DNA of 64,000 nucleotides. It comes from an uncultured Oscillospiraceae bacterium. GTDB taxonomy: Bacteria > Bacillota > Clostridia > Oscillospirales > Oscillospiraceae. Below are positions 51,706 through 61,021 of this stretch, in pieces. The notes under the pieces were generated by a model. It did no database searches. It was not told the origin of the DNA and saw nothing but the letters and a program-made list of their open reading frames with translations. A program made the translations under genes and the position numbers. Within the stretch, counting starts at the first letter, position 1. Each line of letters begins with the position of its first letter. The stretch covers positions 1 through 64,000 of the forward strand of contig CAKUBI010000004.1 in the NCBI GenBank assembly GCA_934636865.1, read 5' to 3'.

Positions 51706-53754
51706 ATGGCGTCGCTCCATACCGATATCCGCTATATTAAGGGCGTGGGCGAAGCGCGCGCCAGATCGCTCGCAAAGCTCGGCATCACCGACCTTTTTTC
51801 GCTCCTTTCCTACTTTCCCCGCACCTATGAGGACCGCCGCGCCTATAAAACGATCGCCGGGCTCACCCCCGGCGAAATGAGCTGCGTCTGCGCCGTCGTC
51901 GCGGGCGAGCCGAAGCTCTCGCGCATCCGCAAGGGGCTCGACCTCGTCAAGCTCCGCGTCGTGGATGAAACGGGCGCGCTCGAGCTCACCTACTTCAACC
52001 AGTCCTACCTCAAAACCGCCTTCCGCACCGGCGACGCATACGTTTTCTATGGCCGCGCCGAGGGCGCGCCGGGCCGTCCCCGAATGGTCAACCCGCTTTT
52101 CGAGCGCGAGGGCGCGCGCCAGATCACAGGCCGCATCATGCCCATCTACCCGCTCACCGCGGGCGTCAGCCAGTCGATGCTCTGCAAGGCCGTCGAGCAG
52201 GGGCTATCCGCCTGCATCGATGAACTGCCCGACATTCTGCCCGAGGATGTCCGCTTCACCTATCAGCTCTGCCACACGCGCTTTGCCTACGAAAATATCC
52301 ACTTCCCCGCCGATGACGAGGCCCTTGCTGCCGCGCGCCGCCGCCTTGCGTTTGAGGAGCTCTTCCTTCTCGCGCTGGGGCTGCACCTTTTGCGCTCGCG
52401 CCGCGTCTCCGTCGCGGGAAAGGTGTGCAGGCCCATCGACCTCTCGCCCTTTTTCGCGTCTCTTCCCTTCTCCCTCACCGGCGCGCAGCGCCGCGCCATC
52501 GACGATATCGCGCGCGATTTGAGCGCCGCGCGCCCGATGAACCGCCTTATTCAGGGTGACGTCGGCTCCGGCAAGACCATGGTTGCCGCCGCCGCCATTT
52601 ATATGGCCGCGAAAAACGGTCTCCAGTGCGCCCTCATGGCTCCGACTGAAATTCTCGCCGAGCAGCATTACCGCTCTCTCGCCCCTCTTTTGGGGCCGCT
52701 CGGCATTCCCTGCGCGCTGCTCACCGCCTCGACGAAGGCAAAGGAGCGCCGCGCGCTGAACGAAGCCCTCCGGACCGGCGCGCTCTCGCTCGTCATCGGC
52801 ACACACGCCCTGCTCTCGCCCGACGTGCAGTACCAGAACCTCGGTCTCGTCGTCACGGACGAGCAGCACCGCTTCGGCGTCGATCAGCGCGCCGCGCTCT
52901 CGGCCAAAGGCGAAAACCCGCACCTTCTCGTCATGTCCGCCACACCCATCCCGCGCACGCTCGCGCTGATGATCTACGGCGACCTTGACGTGTCCGTCCT
53001 CAACGAGCTGCCCCCCGGCCGGCAGAAGATCGACACCTTCACCGTCCCCTCGAGCTATCACGAGCGCATCTACGCCTTTTTGCGCAGGCTCGTCGCCGAG
53101 GGCCGTCAGGCCTATATCGTCTGCCCCATGGTCGCGGAAAACGACGAGCTGCCCGACGAGCGCAAGGCCGTCACCGCCTACGCGGAAATGCTTCAGACGG
53201 ACGTTTTCCCCGACCTTCGCATCGCCCCCATCCACGGCAAAATGAAGCCGAAGGAAAAGGACGCCGTCATGCGCGCCTTCGCCGCGCACGAGCTTGACGT
53301 GCTCGTCTCCACCACCGTCATCGAGGTCGGCGTGGACGTGCCGAACGCCGCGCTCATGCTCATCGAAAACGCCGAGTGCTTCGGCCTTTCCCAGCTCCAC
53401 CAGCTGCGCGGCCGCGTCGGCCGCGGGCAGCACAAATCCTACTGCGTCCTCGTTTCCGACAACAAGGGCGAGGAAAACAGGGCCCGCCTTCGCGTCATGT
53501 CCTCCACGAGCGACGGCTTCGTCATCGCGGAGGAGGACCTCAAGCTCCGCGGACCGGGCGACTTTTTCGGCTCCCGCCAGCACGGCCTGCCCTCGCTCCG
53601 CGTGGCCGACCTCTCCTGCGATCTCGCCCTCCTGCATGAAACGCAGCAGGCCGCAAACGCCCTTCTCGCCGCCGACCCGGACCTCAGCGCCCATCCGCTT
53701 CTAAAAGCGCGCGTCGAGCGCCTTTTCGAAAAGAGCGCCGACGCCATGAACTGA
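51706..53754 (+). CDS. recG: ATP-dependent DNA helicase RecG
   Basis: 682 residues, full length. An N-terminal helix-hairpin-helix and OB wedge domain (IRYIKGVGEARARSLAKLGI), then the SF2 helicase core: GDVGSGKT, a DEQH box (VTDEQHRFGV), SATPIPRTL, VIEVGVDVPNA, QLRGRVGRG, and the RecG C-terminal part. Reverses stalled forks and processes Holliday junctions. Start at 51706 follows AAAGGGGGTG. Confidence 0.97.
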   Translation: MASLHTDIRYIKGVGEARARSLAKLGITDLFSLLSYFPRTYEDRRAYKTIAGLTPGEMSCVCAVVAGEPKLSRIRKGLDLVKLRVVDETGALELTYFNQSYLKTAFRTGDAYVFYGRAEGAPGRPRMVNPLFEREGARQITGRIMPIYPLTAGVSQSMLCKAVEQGLSACIDELPDILPEDVRFTYQLCHTRFAYENIHFPADDEALAAARRRLAFEELFLLALGLHLLRSRRVSVAGKVCRPIDLSPFFASLPFSLTGAQRRAIDDIARDLSAARPMNRLIQGDVGSGKTMVAAAAIYMAAKNGLQCALMAPTEILAEQHYRSLAPLLGPLGIPCALLTASTKAKERRALNEALRTGALSLVIGTHALLSPDVQYQNLGLVVTDEQHRFGVDQRAALSAKGENPHLLVMSATPIPRTLALMIYGDLDVSVLNELPPGRQKIDTFTVPSSYHERIYAFLRRLVAEGRQAYIVCPMVAENDELPDERKAVTAYAEMLQTDVFPDLRIAPIHGKMKPKEKDAVMRAFAAHELDVLVSTTVIEVGVDVPNAALMLIENAECFGLSQLHQLRGRVGRGQHKSYCVLVSDNKGEENRARLRVMSSTSDGFVIAEEDLKLRGPGDFFGSRQHGLPSLRVADLSCDLALLHETQQAANALLAADPDLSAHPLLKARVERLFEKSADAMN

Positions 53755-53766
53755 AAAGCGCCGAAA

Positions 53767-53803
53767 GGGCGCGCTCCCCTCTCCGGGGAGCGCGCCCTTT
53801 TTT
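53767..53803 (+). terminator. Terminator after recG
   Basis: 13-bp GC-rich stem (53767-53779 with 53785-53797) and a T-run. It touches the stop of the convergent glycosyltransferase gene. Confidence 0.93.
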
Positions 53804-54975
53804 CACTGCTTTCCGCACACCTGCAGGATCTTGTCCGCAGCGGCCCTTGCCCCGCCGCAGCGGCGAAAGCCGTCCCGGATCCTCTCCGCGCTCTCGCGGT
53901 AGTTCCGGTCCGTCAGCACCCGCTCCACCGCCGCGCGGATACCCGATGCGTCCTGCGCCGCGGGCCTGATGCCCGCGCCGAGCTGAAAAACCCGCTCGGC
54001 AACGCCGCCCTGCTCCGCCGTCTGCGGCAGCAGCACCAGCGGCACGCCGAAATACAGGCTCTCGCTCGCGCTGTTCATCCCGCAGTGGGAGACAAATACG
54101 TCCGCCCTCTCCAGCACCGCGATCTGGTCCACGCGCAGATAGACCGCGACGTTTTCCGGCAGCTCCCCCAGCGCCGCAAGATCCACCTGCTCGCCCGCCG
54201 ACAGGATTACCTGATGCTTCCCGTCCCGAAACGCCCCGACGCACGCGCGGTACAGCGGCAGAAGATCGTTGTTCACCGTTCCCATCGAGATGTAGACGAG
54301 CGTTTCCCGCGTCTTTTCGACCGTCTCCTCCGTTTCCCGGACGATCGGCCCCACGAACGCGTACCTGTCCGAAAACGTCTCCGAACACGGCTGGAACTCC
54401 GGCGACGTGTATACGACCGTGTCCGTCGCGTCGTCATTCTGCAAAATATCAAGAATATTATGGATGGGATAGCCCTTGTCCCGCAGGCGCTTTAAGTCCC
54501 GGTTGATCTTCGGCATCGCCAGCAGCATTTTGATCAGCCCGCCGTCCTGCTTCATGATCTTCGCGGAATAACGGTTGAAAGCGAACGTTGTCGTCGAGGA
54601 CACGAACGGCACGCCCAGCTTGCGCGCCACCGCCTTGCCCCATACGGCCATTGAGTCCGCCACGATGCAGTCGGGCTTCAGCCGCTCCATGTCCGCGCAC
54701 ACCATATCGTCGAGCGCCAGCGTCGTGTCCACCAGCACATGCGTCGAAAACGCGATGTCCTTCCCCACGCGCGCCCCGTCGGCGGGTGTGAGCCGCCGCT
54801 CGCAGTCGTAGGCGTCGCAGGCGACGAATTTCGCCCCCGCCGCCTCGATGCGTCCGCGCATCATCTGGTAGGAGTAGTACCACACCTCGTGCCCGCGCGC
54901 GCATAGCTCGCGCACCACGCCGAGCGTCGGATTCGTGTGTCCGTAGGCCGGGATGCAGAAAAAGACGATCCTCAT
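53803..54975 (-). CDS. UDP-glycosyltransferase, MGT family
   Basis: 390 residues, GT1/GT-B fold (macrolide glycosyltransferase-like). N-terminal acceptor domain with CIPAYGHTNPTLGVV, C-terminal nucleotide-sugar domain with VYISMGTV and SHCGMNSASESLYFGVPLVLLP, where the His-Cys-Gly is the donor-phosphate motif. The acceptor is unknown: lipid, antibiotic or other small molecule. It overlaps the AbrB-like gene by 4 bases. Confidence 0.9.
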   Translation of the reverse strand: MRIVFFCIPAYGHTNPTLGVVRELCARGHEVWYYSYQMMRGRIEAAGAKFVACDAYDCERRLTPADGARVGKDIAFSTHVLVDTTLALDDMVCADMERLKPDCIVADSMAVWGKAVARKLGVPFVSSTTTFAFNRYSAKIMKQDGGLIKMLLAMPKINRDLKRLRDKGYPIHNILDILQNDDATDTVVYTSPEFQPCSETFSDRYAFVGPIVRETEETVEKTRETLVYISMGTVNNDLLPLYRACVGAFRDGKHQVILSAGEQVDLAALGELPENVAVYLRVDQIAVLERADVFVSHCGMNSASESLYFGVPLVLLPQTAEQGGVAERVFQLGAGIRPAAQDASGIRAAVERVLTDRNYRESAERIRDGFRRCGGARAAADKILQVCGKQ

Positions 54976-55193
54976 TTCTCTTCCCCTTCCTCCATCTGCG
55001 AAAAAATGCGGCGGAGATAGTCCTGCTGCGCCTCCTTGGGCAGGATGGCGATACCGCGCTTTTCGTCGCCCAGCACCAGGATCTCGTCCCCCGGCCGCAG
55101 GTCAAACAGCTCGCGCGCCTCCTTCGGGATCACGAACTGCCCCTTTTCACCGATCTTCACCATCCACGCGTATTTCCCCTTCGGCCCTTCCAT
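54972..55193 (-). CDS. SpoVT/AbrB-domain transcription regulator
   Basis: 73 residues. The AbrB fold is plain: VKIGEKGQFVIPKEARELFDLRPGDEIL. The C-terminal tail is short and charged. Start at 55193 follows GTGGAGGATAAAAGC; a GTG at 55208 is possible. It is translationally coupled to the glycosyltransferase and there is no toxin partner, so it looks like a local regulator rather than an antitoxin. Confidence 0.88.
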   Translation of the reverse strand: MEGPKGKYAWMVKIGEKGQFVIPKEARELFDLRPGDEILVLGDEKRGIAILPKEAQQDYLRRIFSQMEEGEEK

Positions 55194-55219
55194 GCTTTTA
55201 TCCTCCACTTGTATAATTT

Positions 55220-55257
55220 GTATGACTAATCATACTTTCGTTTTCTCAAAAAGTCAA
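55220..55257 (-). promoter_or_regulatory. Promoter and palindrome of the AbrB-like operon
   Basis: TTGACT (55252-55257), 17 bases, TATGAT (55229-55234). A GTATGA-4-TCATAC inverted repeat (55220-55235) covers the -10 box, suited for self-repression by the AbrB-like protein. Confidence 0.8.
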
Positions 55258-55285
55258 GCCCGATTTTCCCGCGCCCAAAAAGCAG

Positions 55286-55318
55286 AAAAGCGGCGCTCCC
55301 CAAAAGGGGGAGCGCCGC
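55286..55318 (-). terminator. Terminator after the acyl-CoA ligase operon
   Basis: 12-bp GC-rich stem (55290-55301 with 55307-55318) with a short T-tail on the minus strand. Confidence 0.85.
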
Positions 55319-55347
55319 TCCTTTTTCACGTTCTGCGGAAAAGCGCC

Positions 55348-57084
55348 TTACTGCCGCTTTTCCTCCGCCGCCTTGATCTTGGCAAGCTCTTCCTCCTCGA
55401 GCTGGCGGTACGCCACCTTGCCGACGAGGGTCTTGGGCATATCCTCCTTGAACTCGATGTCATAGGGCATGGCATACTTCGCCACGTTCTTGCGGCAGTA
55501 GGCCAAAAGCGTCTGCTTGGTCTCCTCCGTCGCAGGCACGCCGGCAGCGAGCTTGACGAAGGCCTTGACCTTCTGCATCTTGTAAGGGTCGGGCACGCCG
55601 ATCACGCAGCTCATCTGCACAAATTCGTGCGCGTCGAGGATGTTCTCGATCTGGCCGGGATACACGTTGTAGCCAGACGAGATGATCATGCGCTTGGCTC
55701 TGCCGCGGAAGTAGATGAAGCCCTGCTCATCCATCACGCCGAGGTCGCCCGTGTAGACCCACGTCAGGCCGTCGGCGTGCGTGCGCAGCGTCTGCGCCGT
55801 CTCCTCGGGGTTGTTCATGTATTCCTTCATCACGGTCGGACCGGCGAGCAGGATCTCGCCCTCCTGACCGTAGGGGACCTCCCTGTCGGTGTCCGGCTCC
55901 ACGATCTTAATGTAGGTATCGGGGAACGGCAGGCCGATGGAGCCCTCCTTGAACATGTGCGGCGGCGTCAGGCAGCAGGCCGTGACCGTCTCGGTCGTGC
56001 CGTAGCCCTCGCGCACCTGAATGGACGCCTTGTGGTCATAGAGGAACTTGTCGAACTTCTTTTTCAGCTCGATCGACAGGCTGTCGCCGCCGGAGAATAC
56101 GCCCTTAAGCGAGCTCAGGTCCGCGCCGTCCATGCTGGGCAGCCGCAGCAGCGCCTCGTAGAGCGTCGGCACACCGGCGATAAAGTTGCACTTGTACTTC
56201 ACGATCTGCTTTGCGTAGCTCTTGGCCGTAAAGCGCGGGATCAGGATGCAGCGTCCGCCCTGCGAGAGCATCGTGTGCACGCACACGCCCAGGCCGAAGC
56301 CGTGGAACAACGGCATCGCCGCGAGCATGCGGTCGCCGGGGCGGAACATCGGGTTCGCCGCAATGACCTGCTGGCCGAGGGCGTTGAAGTTTTTGTTCGT
56401 CAGCACGATGCCCTTGGTCGTTCCCGTCGTGCCGCCGGAATAGAGGATCACGGCGGGGTCCGCGCCCTCGCGCTTGACCTTATAGGTCTTGTAGTAGCAG
56501 GAGCGGGAGAGCTTCATGAAGTCTCCCCACATGATGACCGGCGCGTCATCGGGGATCTTCTCGATCTTGCGGCCCTCGGTGAGCATGTAGCCTGCCTTGA
56601 TCGTCGGCGACAGCGCGTCGCGCACGCTCGCGATGATCATGTTCACGACCTTCGTGCGCTCGCGGATCTTTTCAAACTTGTTGTAGAACTGGTCGAGCGT
56701 CACCGCCGCCACGCTCTCCGAGGCGTTGAGGTAGAACTCGATCTCCTTCTCCGCCGACAGCGGATGGATCATGTTCGCAATGCCGCCGACCAGGTTCACC
56801 GCGTAGAACATGTAAATGGCCTGCGGGCAGTTCGGCATGGCGATGGTCACCTTGTCGCCCTCGCGCACACCGATGGTCTTGAGCGCCTTGGCGCACTGCT
56901 CGATCTCCCGGATCATCTGGCGGTAGGTGGTCGATTTTCCCATGAACGTAAAGGCAATGTTGTTGGGATACTTCTTTGCAACGTTTTCCACCGCCTCGAA
57001 CATCGAGCCGTCGAAATACTCGAGGTGCATCGGCACCTCGCCCATGGAATCCTTCCAGGGCGTTCTTACGATCGAATCACTCAT
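55348..57084 (-). CDS. AMP-forming acyl-CoA ligase
   Basis: 578 residues, ANL superfamily. P-loop-like ILYSGGTTGTTKGI, the A5-type EGYGTTET and A7/A8 YTGDLGVMDEQGFIYFRGRA are intact. Closest in look to long-chain fatty acid-CoA ligases. It overlaps the following acyltransferase-like gene by 8 bases, so the acyl adenylate/CoA it makes is likely passed to that partner. Confidence 0.92.
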   Translation of the reverse strand: MSDSIVRTPWKDSMGEVPMHLEYFDGSMFEAVENVAKKYPNNIAFTFMGKSTTYRQMIREIEQCAKALKTIGVREGDKVTIAMPNCPQAIYMFYAVNLVGGIANMIHPLSAEKEIEFYLNASESVAAVTLDQFYNKFEKIRERTKVVNMIIASVRDALSPTIKAGYMLTEGRKIEKIPDDAPVIMWGDFMKLSRSCYYKTYKVKREGADPAVILYSGGTTGTTKGIVLTNKNFNALGQQVIAANPMFRPGDRMLAAMPLFHGFGLGVCVHTMLSQGGRCILIPRFTAKSYAKQIVKYKCNFIAGVPTLYEALLRLPSMDGADLSSLKGVFSGGDSLSIELKKKFDKFLYDHKASIQVREGYGTTETVTACCLTPPHMFKEGSIGLPFPDTYIKIVEPDTDREVPYGQEGEILLAGPTVMKEYMNNPEETAQTLRTHADGLTWVYTGDLGVMDEQGFIYFRGRAKRMIISSGYNVYPGQIENILDAHEFVQMSCVIGVPDPYKMQKVKAFVKLAAGVPATEETKQTLLAYCRKNVAKYAMPYDIEFKEDMPKTLVGKVAYRQLEEEELAKIKAAEEKRQ

Positions 57085-57955
57085 AATCTACCTCCTCCGA
57101 TAACGGTCGTTCCAAAAGGGCCGGGTGTTCCAGCAGATACTTGAAAAGGCGCACGCTCTTTGCGTAATAGTAGCCGTCGGCAATGCGCTCGTCCACCGTA
57201 AGGCCGAGGTCCACGGTCTCTCGCATCTCGACGAGGCCGTGCTCGTCGTACACCGGCGTCCACTTCTTCTCGCCGATGATGCAGAACAGCGAGCTTGTTC
57301 CCCAGTTCGTCAGGTGATGATAGCCGCTCTTCAAGCGGATGGAGCCCAGGTTCGAGAGGAACACCGAGCTGTAGTTCGGGTCCTTCCCGATGAGAAAATC
57401 GGGGCACCAGCCGTGCCGGTCAAGGAAGCGCAGGAAGCGGATGATCGCCTTCGACAAAAAGCGCGGCATGCTGTTGAGCACGTTCATGCTGTTGTCGGTG
57501 GTGTTGACCTTCTTCTGCTCGCGGCAGGCGGCCACCTCCTGATGGATCTCCTCGTGGATGGTGTCGATGGTGCTCTCGGGCTTTGCTTCCAGCAGCGCCA
57601 TGGCCTCCTCGCTGCCGTCGGCAAACTCCTTTTTGATGACAAAGCCCGCCGTCACCTTATTGCGCTGATAGTAGTTTTCATTCGCATAGAAGCGGTTGAG
57701 CTTCGGCCGCAGGATCACGGTCTTTACAAGCGCCGTCAGGATCACGTGAAAAAACGTGTACTTAAAGGAAATGCCCTCGTAGTTTTTCGTCGCGATGTAA
57801 TCCTTGATCGGCTCCAGATTCACGCGCTCGGCAATATACGCCTCGTTGTCCGCACGGTTGGGGTAAATGATACCCATGATAAAGTGCAGCGAATCCACAT
57901 CCCGCAGCAGCGTCGCGTCGCGCCGGTCGCCCCAGCGCCTTTTCTGTTCTGCCAT
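57077..57955 (-). CDS. Acyltransferase-like protein (E2/CAT fold) lacking the catalytic His
   Basis: 292 residues, similar to the catalytic domain of 2-oxoacid dehydrogenase acyltransferases and chloramphenicol acetyltransferase, without a lipoyl domain. The C-terminal HxxxDG motif is changed: it reads DERIADG (about residue 255), so Glu stands where the catalytic His is expected. The rest of the fold (FHVILTALVKTVILRPKLNR, SVFLSNLGS, TVDLGLTVD) is kept. It overlaps the acyl-CoA ligase gene. It may be an acyl binding/transfer protein with a different mechanism, or a structural partner. A GTG at 57997 is an alternative start. Confidence 0.75.
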   Translation of the reverse strand: MAEQKRRWGDRRDATLLRDVDSLHFIMGIIYPNRADNEAYIAERVNLEPIKDYIATKNYEGISFKYTFFHVILTALVKTVILRPKLNRFYANENYYQRNKVTAGFVIKKEFADGSEEAMALLEAKPESTIDTIHEEIHQEVAACREQKKVNTTDNSMNVLNSMPRFLSKAIIRFLRFLDRHGWCPDFLIGKDPNYSSVFLSNLGSIRLKSGYHHLTNWGTSSLFCIIGEKKWTPVYDEHGLVEMRETVDLGLTVDERIADGYYYAKSVRLFKYLLEHPALLERPLSEEVDYE

Positions 57956-58018
57956 AGATTTCTTTTTTCCTTCCTTTGGTTTTGCTCCTTCATCCACTCT
58001 TCCAAAGTGAATCCCCTC

Positions 58019-58843
58019 TCAGGGGAGAAAACGCTCAAAAATGGCGATCGCGCCCTCGCGCTCCGCCGTCTCCAGATCTTTCTTCGACCGGATGGTCCAG
58101 TAAACGCCCTGCGCGCCGTAGAGCGTTCTGCACAGGCGCGGCGCCCAGTTCTTCTTATCCTCAAACTTGTAGGCGATAAAGTCCGGCTGCGCCATGATAT
58201 TGCCCAGCAGGTTCGTCGTCGCAAACGCCATCCGGAGGCTCAGACTCCCGCGGTCTTTCAGAAAGTCGCAGCTCAGCTGCCCGCGGATGACCTCCGGCCG
58301 GTTCTTTTTGAGCCACGCCACGCACCGCGGGTCAAACGACTCCACGCAGTAATCGACGTGGAATTTGTCCAGCTCCTCCATTGTGCGCTTCGTCAGCTCC
58401 GCGAAATTATCGCGAAAGCTCTTGACCTCCACGATGAGCGGCAGCCCCGTGCCCTCAAAGAGCGCGAGCACCTCGCGAAATTCCGGGATGATCTCCTGCG
58501 TTCCGCCCAGCGGATAGTCCTTTCGCTCCTCCGCGCTCAGGTCCTCAAGATAGCCCTCGCGGCCCGTCATGCGCTTTAAGCCGCTGTCGTGGAACACGGC
58601 AAGCGAGCCGTCGCGCAGAAGATGCACGTCAAGCTCCGCGCCAAAGCCGTGCGCGATCGCGCGCGAGAACGCCGGCAGCGAATTTTCCGGCACGCCCGCC
58701 GCGGGATCGTAAAGCCCCCGGTGCGCATAGCGGAACTTCCGCAGCGCGGCCATGCTGTCCCTCCCCCGGCGGCAGCGCAGCAAAATACACCACGCCAGCG
58801 CCAAAATCAGGTAGATTCCGACAACGATCGGTAAAATTTTCAT
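58019..58843 (-). CDS. Membrane-anchored glycerophosphodiester phosphodiesterase
   Basis: 274 residues. An N-terminal membrane helix (3-22) and a GDPD TIM-barrel: AHRGLY, ENSLPAF, AELDVHLLRDGSLAVFHD (catalytic His/Glu/Asp). Hydrolyses glycerophosphodiesters from lipids or teichoic acids outside or at the membrane. It lies upstream of the acyltransferase-like and ligase genes, hinting at lipid remodelling. Confidence 0.92.
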   Translation of the reverse strand: MKILPIVVGIYLILALAWCILLRCRRGRDSMAALRKFRYAHRGLYDPAAGVPENSLPAFSRAIAHGFGAELDVHLLRDGSLAVFHDSGLKRMTGREGYLEDLSAEERKDYPLGGTQEIIPEFREVLALFEGTGLPLIVEVKSFRDNFAELTKRTMEELDKFHVDYCVESFDPRCVAWLKKNRPEVIRGQLSCDFLKDRGSLSLRMAFATTNLLGNIMAQPDFIAYKFEDKKNWAPRLCRTLYGAQGVYWTIRSKKDLETAEREGAIAIFERFLP

Positions 58844-58867
58844 TTCAGATCACTTCTTGTATTCAAT

Positions 58868-60205
58868 TTAATCGGCGTCCATGTCCTCGTAGGCGGCAAG
58901 GCCGGCCTTGGCCTCCACCTTGCAGTCGCCGTGGCGCACGAAGCACATCGTCACAAAGCTGCACGCCACGAAAAACGCCGCATACGGGAACAGCACGCTG
59001 TAGCTGATGTGCTTTAAGAGCGTGCCCGCCAGGATCGGCGTCACGACCTGCGCCGCCATCGAGAAGGTATAGTAGTAGCCCGTGAACTTGCCGATGTCGC
59101 TGCCCTTGCACATTTCCACGACCATCGGCAGCGAGTTGACGTTGATCGCCGCCCACGCAAGGCCGACGAGCGCGAACACCACAAACATCACGCCCGTGAT
59201 GGTCTGATAGTGCGTCGTCAGGAAGTAGCCCGCAAGGAAGCACGCCGCCAGCAGCAGCACGCCGCCCTGAATGGTCTTTTTGCGTCCGATCTTCGAGGCG
59301 AGCTGGCCCACGGGGATGTACGAGATGATCGCGCCGCCCGTCGCCACCAGAAGGCACGTCGATGCGCCGCCGAGCCCCTGCCCCATCACATGACTGACGT
59401 AGGTCGTCCACCACGTCGTCACGCCGTTATACCCAATATACCACAGCGCGATGGAAAGGAGTATCATCAAAAGGCTGCGTTTGACAGGCTTCGGCAGCTC
59501 CTCGCTGCCGTCGGGTTCCTCCTCCGCAAGCTGCTGCTCGGGATGCGCCTGCTCGTACGCACGCTCCGCCGCCGCAAGCTTCGGCTCGTTCGTCGTCAGA
59601 TACAGCACCAGCACCGAGACCGCCATCAGCACCGAAACCACGATGAACAGCGGCTGATAGTTCACATGCTCCACCCCCGCGGTCTTGCTGTTGGGATACA
59701 GCACCGCCGCGACAGCCAGATACAGGATGCCGCCCACCGCGCCCATCAGGTTGATGATGGCGTTCGCACGCGAGCGCAGGGGCTTGGGCGTCACGTCGGG
59801 CATCAGCGCCACCGCGGGCGAGCGGTAGGTCCCCATCGCCACGAGCAGCAGCCCCAGCGCAACGACAAAGAGCGCGAGCTTTCCCCGCTCGTGCGTCGCG
59901 GCGTAGGCGTTGTCGAAAATGGGCAGCAGGTTCATCAGCACCGCCGCACACGCCGTGCCGCCGAGGATAAAGGGCATGCGCCGGCCGATCTTCGTGCTCG
60001 TCCGGTCGCTCAGCGCGCCGAAAAACGGCAGCAGGAACAGCGCCAGCACATTGTCCGCCGCCATGATCGCGCCCGAGAGCGTCTCGTCCAGATGGAACGT
60101 GTTCGTCAAAATCAGGGGGATGATGTTGTCGTACATCTGCCAGAACGCGCAGATGGAGAGGAAGGCAAGGCCCACCAGCACCGTGCGCTTATTGTCGAGC
60201 TTCAT
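58868..60205 (-). CDS. MFS transporter, SLC45/GPH-like
   Basis: 445 residues, 12 predicted helices. LSDRTSTKIGRRMPFILGG is the loop motif seen in sugar transporters of the GPH/SLC45 type. A charged central loop (EPKLAAAERAYEQAHPEQQL) separates two halves. Substrate unknown, probably a sugar or glycoside. Start follows AAGGAGGAC. Confidence 0.85.
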   Translation of the reverse strand: MKLDNKRTVLVGLAFLSICAFWQMYDNIIPLILTNTFHLDETLSGAIMAADNVLALFLLPFFGALSDRTSTKIGRRMPFILGGTACAAVLMNLLPIFDNAYAATHERGKLALFVVALGLLLVAMGTYRSPAVALMPDVTPKPLRSRANAIINLMGAVGGILYLAVAAVLYPNSKTAGVEHVNYQPLFIVVSVLMAVSVLVLYLTTNEPKLAAAERAYEQAHPEQQLAEEEPDGSEELPKPVKRSLLMILLSIALWYIGYNGVTTWWTTYVSHVMGQGLGGASTCLLVATGGAIISYIPVGQLASKIGRKKTIQGGVLLLAACFLAGYFLTTHYQTITGVMFVVFALVGLAWAAINVNSLPMVVEMCKGSDIGKFTGYYYTFSMAAQVVTPILAGTLLKHISYSVLFPYAAFFVACSFVTMCFVRHGDCKVEAKAGLAAYEDMDAD

Positions 60206-60306
60206 GAGGAGTCCTCCTTGCAAACGCTGTCGAATTTCTTCTCAATTATAGAAGGGTAACACAAAACTATTGAAAACGCAAGCATCACGCGCATTTGCGA
60301 TTCATC

Positions 60307-60335
60307 TTGCGTTCGCGCCGCCCGTCCGGTATAAT
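60307..60335 (+). promoter_or_regulatory. Promoter of the 60383 gene
   Basis: TTGCGT (60307-60312), 17 bases, TATAAT (60330-60335). Confidence 0.8.
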
Positions 60336-60382
60336 AAAAACAATATAAAGACACCGATCATAAAAAGGAGCGTACCGCGCAC

Positions 60383-60970
60383 ATGCTGTTTTGGAAGAAG
60401 AAAAAAGTCCCCCTTGTTCAGTCCACCACCTCCGCCTGGAAGGAGCAGTGGCGCGAGATCGTCCCGCCCGAGTGCCGCAACGTTCCCATCACCGAAAACG
60501 GCAAAACCGTCACGGCCTACGTGCAGATCAACCACTTCGTCATGATGCTGCAGGACGGGCTTTTGATGAAGGAGGACTTTTTCGACGTCTGCTCCCACTT
60601 CCAGCGCGCAGGCTACCACGTCATCTGGCTCATGCGCTGCACGCAGGACATTGAAAACGGCTACCTGCGCCTCAAAAAGCAGAAGGACAACAAGTGTCTC
60701 TGGAAATGGCGCAAGCCCACGACGAACTTCGGCCGCTGGACGAGCGACAACCGCTATGTCACCATCCTGCTTCAGTACAGGCCCGCGCCCGACGGTCCGC
60801 TCGAGCACTGCCATGAGGAGATCCTGCAGCGCGTGCAGTGGGCCGAGAGCTCGGACAATTCCGAAATGGTCCCCAAGCGTACGGAGTTCGCCACCATCGG
60901 CGCGCCCGGCACGCCCGCGGAGCTTGCATCCTGGCTGCACGGCGGCTTCATGTCCTCGGAAGCGCTGTAA
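60383..60970 (+). CDS. Conserved-looking cytosolic protein of unknown function
   Basis: 195 residues, soluble, basic N-terminus (MLFWKKKKVP) and dense in Trp, Cys and His. No family or catalytic motif recognised. It has a good promoter, AAAAAGGAGCG ribosome site and its own terminator, so it is a monocistronic expressed gene. Confidence 0.8.
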   Translation: MLFWKKKKVPLVQSTTSAWKEQWREIVPPECRNVPITENGKTVTAYVQINHFVMMLQDGLLMKEDFFDVCSHFQRAGYHVIWLMRCTQDIENGYLRLKKQKDNKCLWKWRKPTTNFGRWTSDNRYVTILLQYRPAPDGPLEHCHEEILQRVQWAESSDNSEMVPKRTEFATIGAPGTPAELASWLHGGFMSSEAL

Positions 60971-60989
60971 TGCCCAAAAAACGCACAAA

Positions 60990-61016
60990 AAGGAGAACGG
61001 CAAGGCCGTTCTCCTT
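60990..61016. terminator. Bidirectional terminator between 60383 gene and cdd
   Basis: 12-bp stem (60990-61001 with 61005-61016) flanked by A-run and T-rich bases. Confidence 0.9.
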
Positions 61017-61021
61017 TCTTC

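Noticed and set aside
54972..55193. AbrB-domain protein as antitoxin of a toxin-antitoxin pair
   Set aside because: The coupled gene is a glycosyltransferase and no small toxin lies next to it on either strand.
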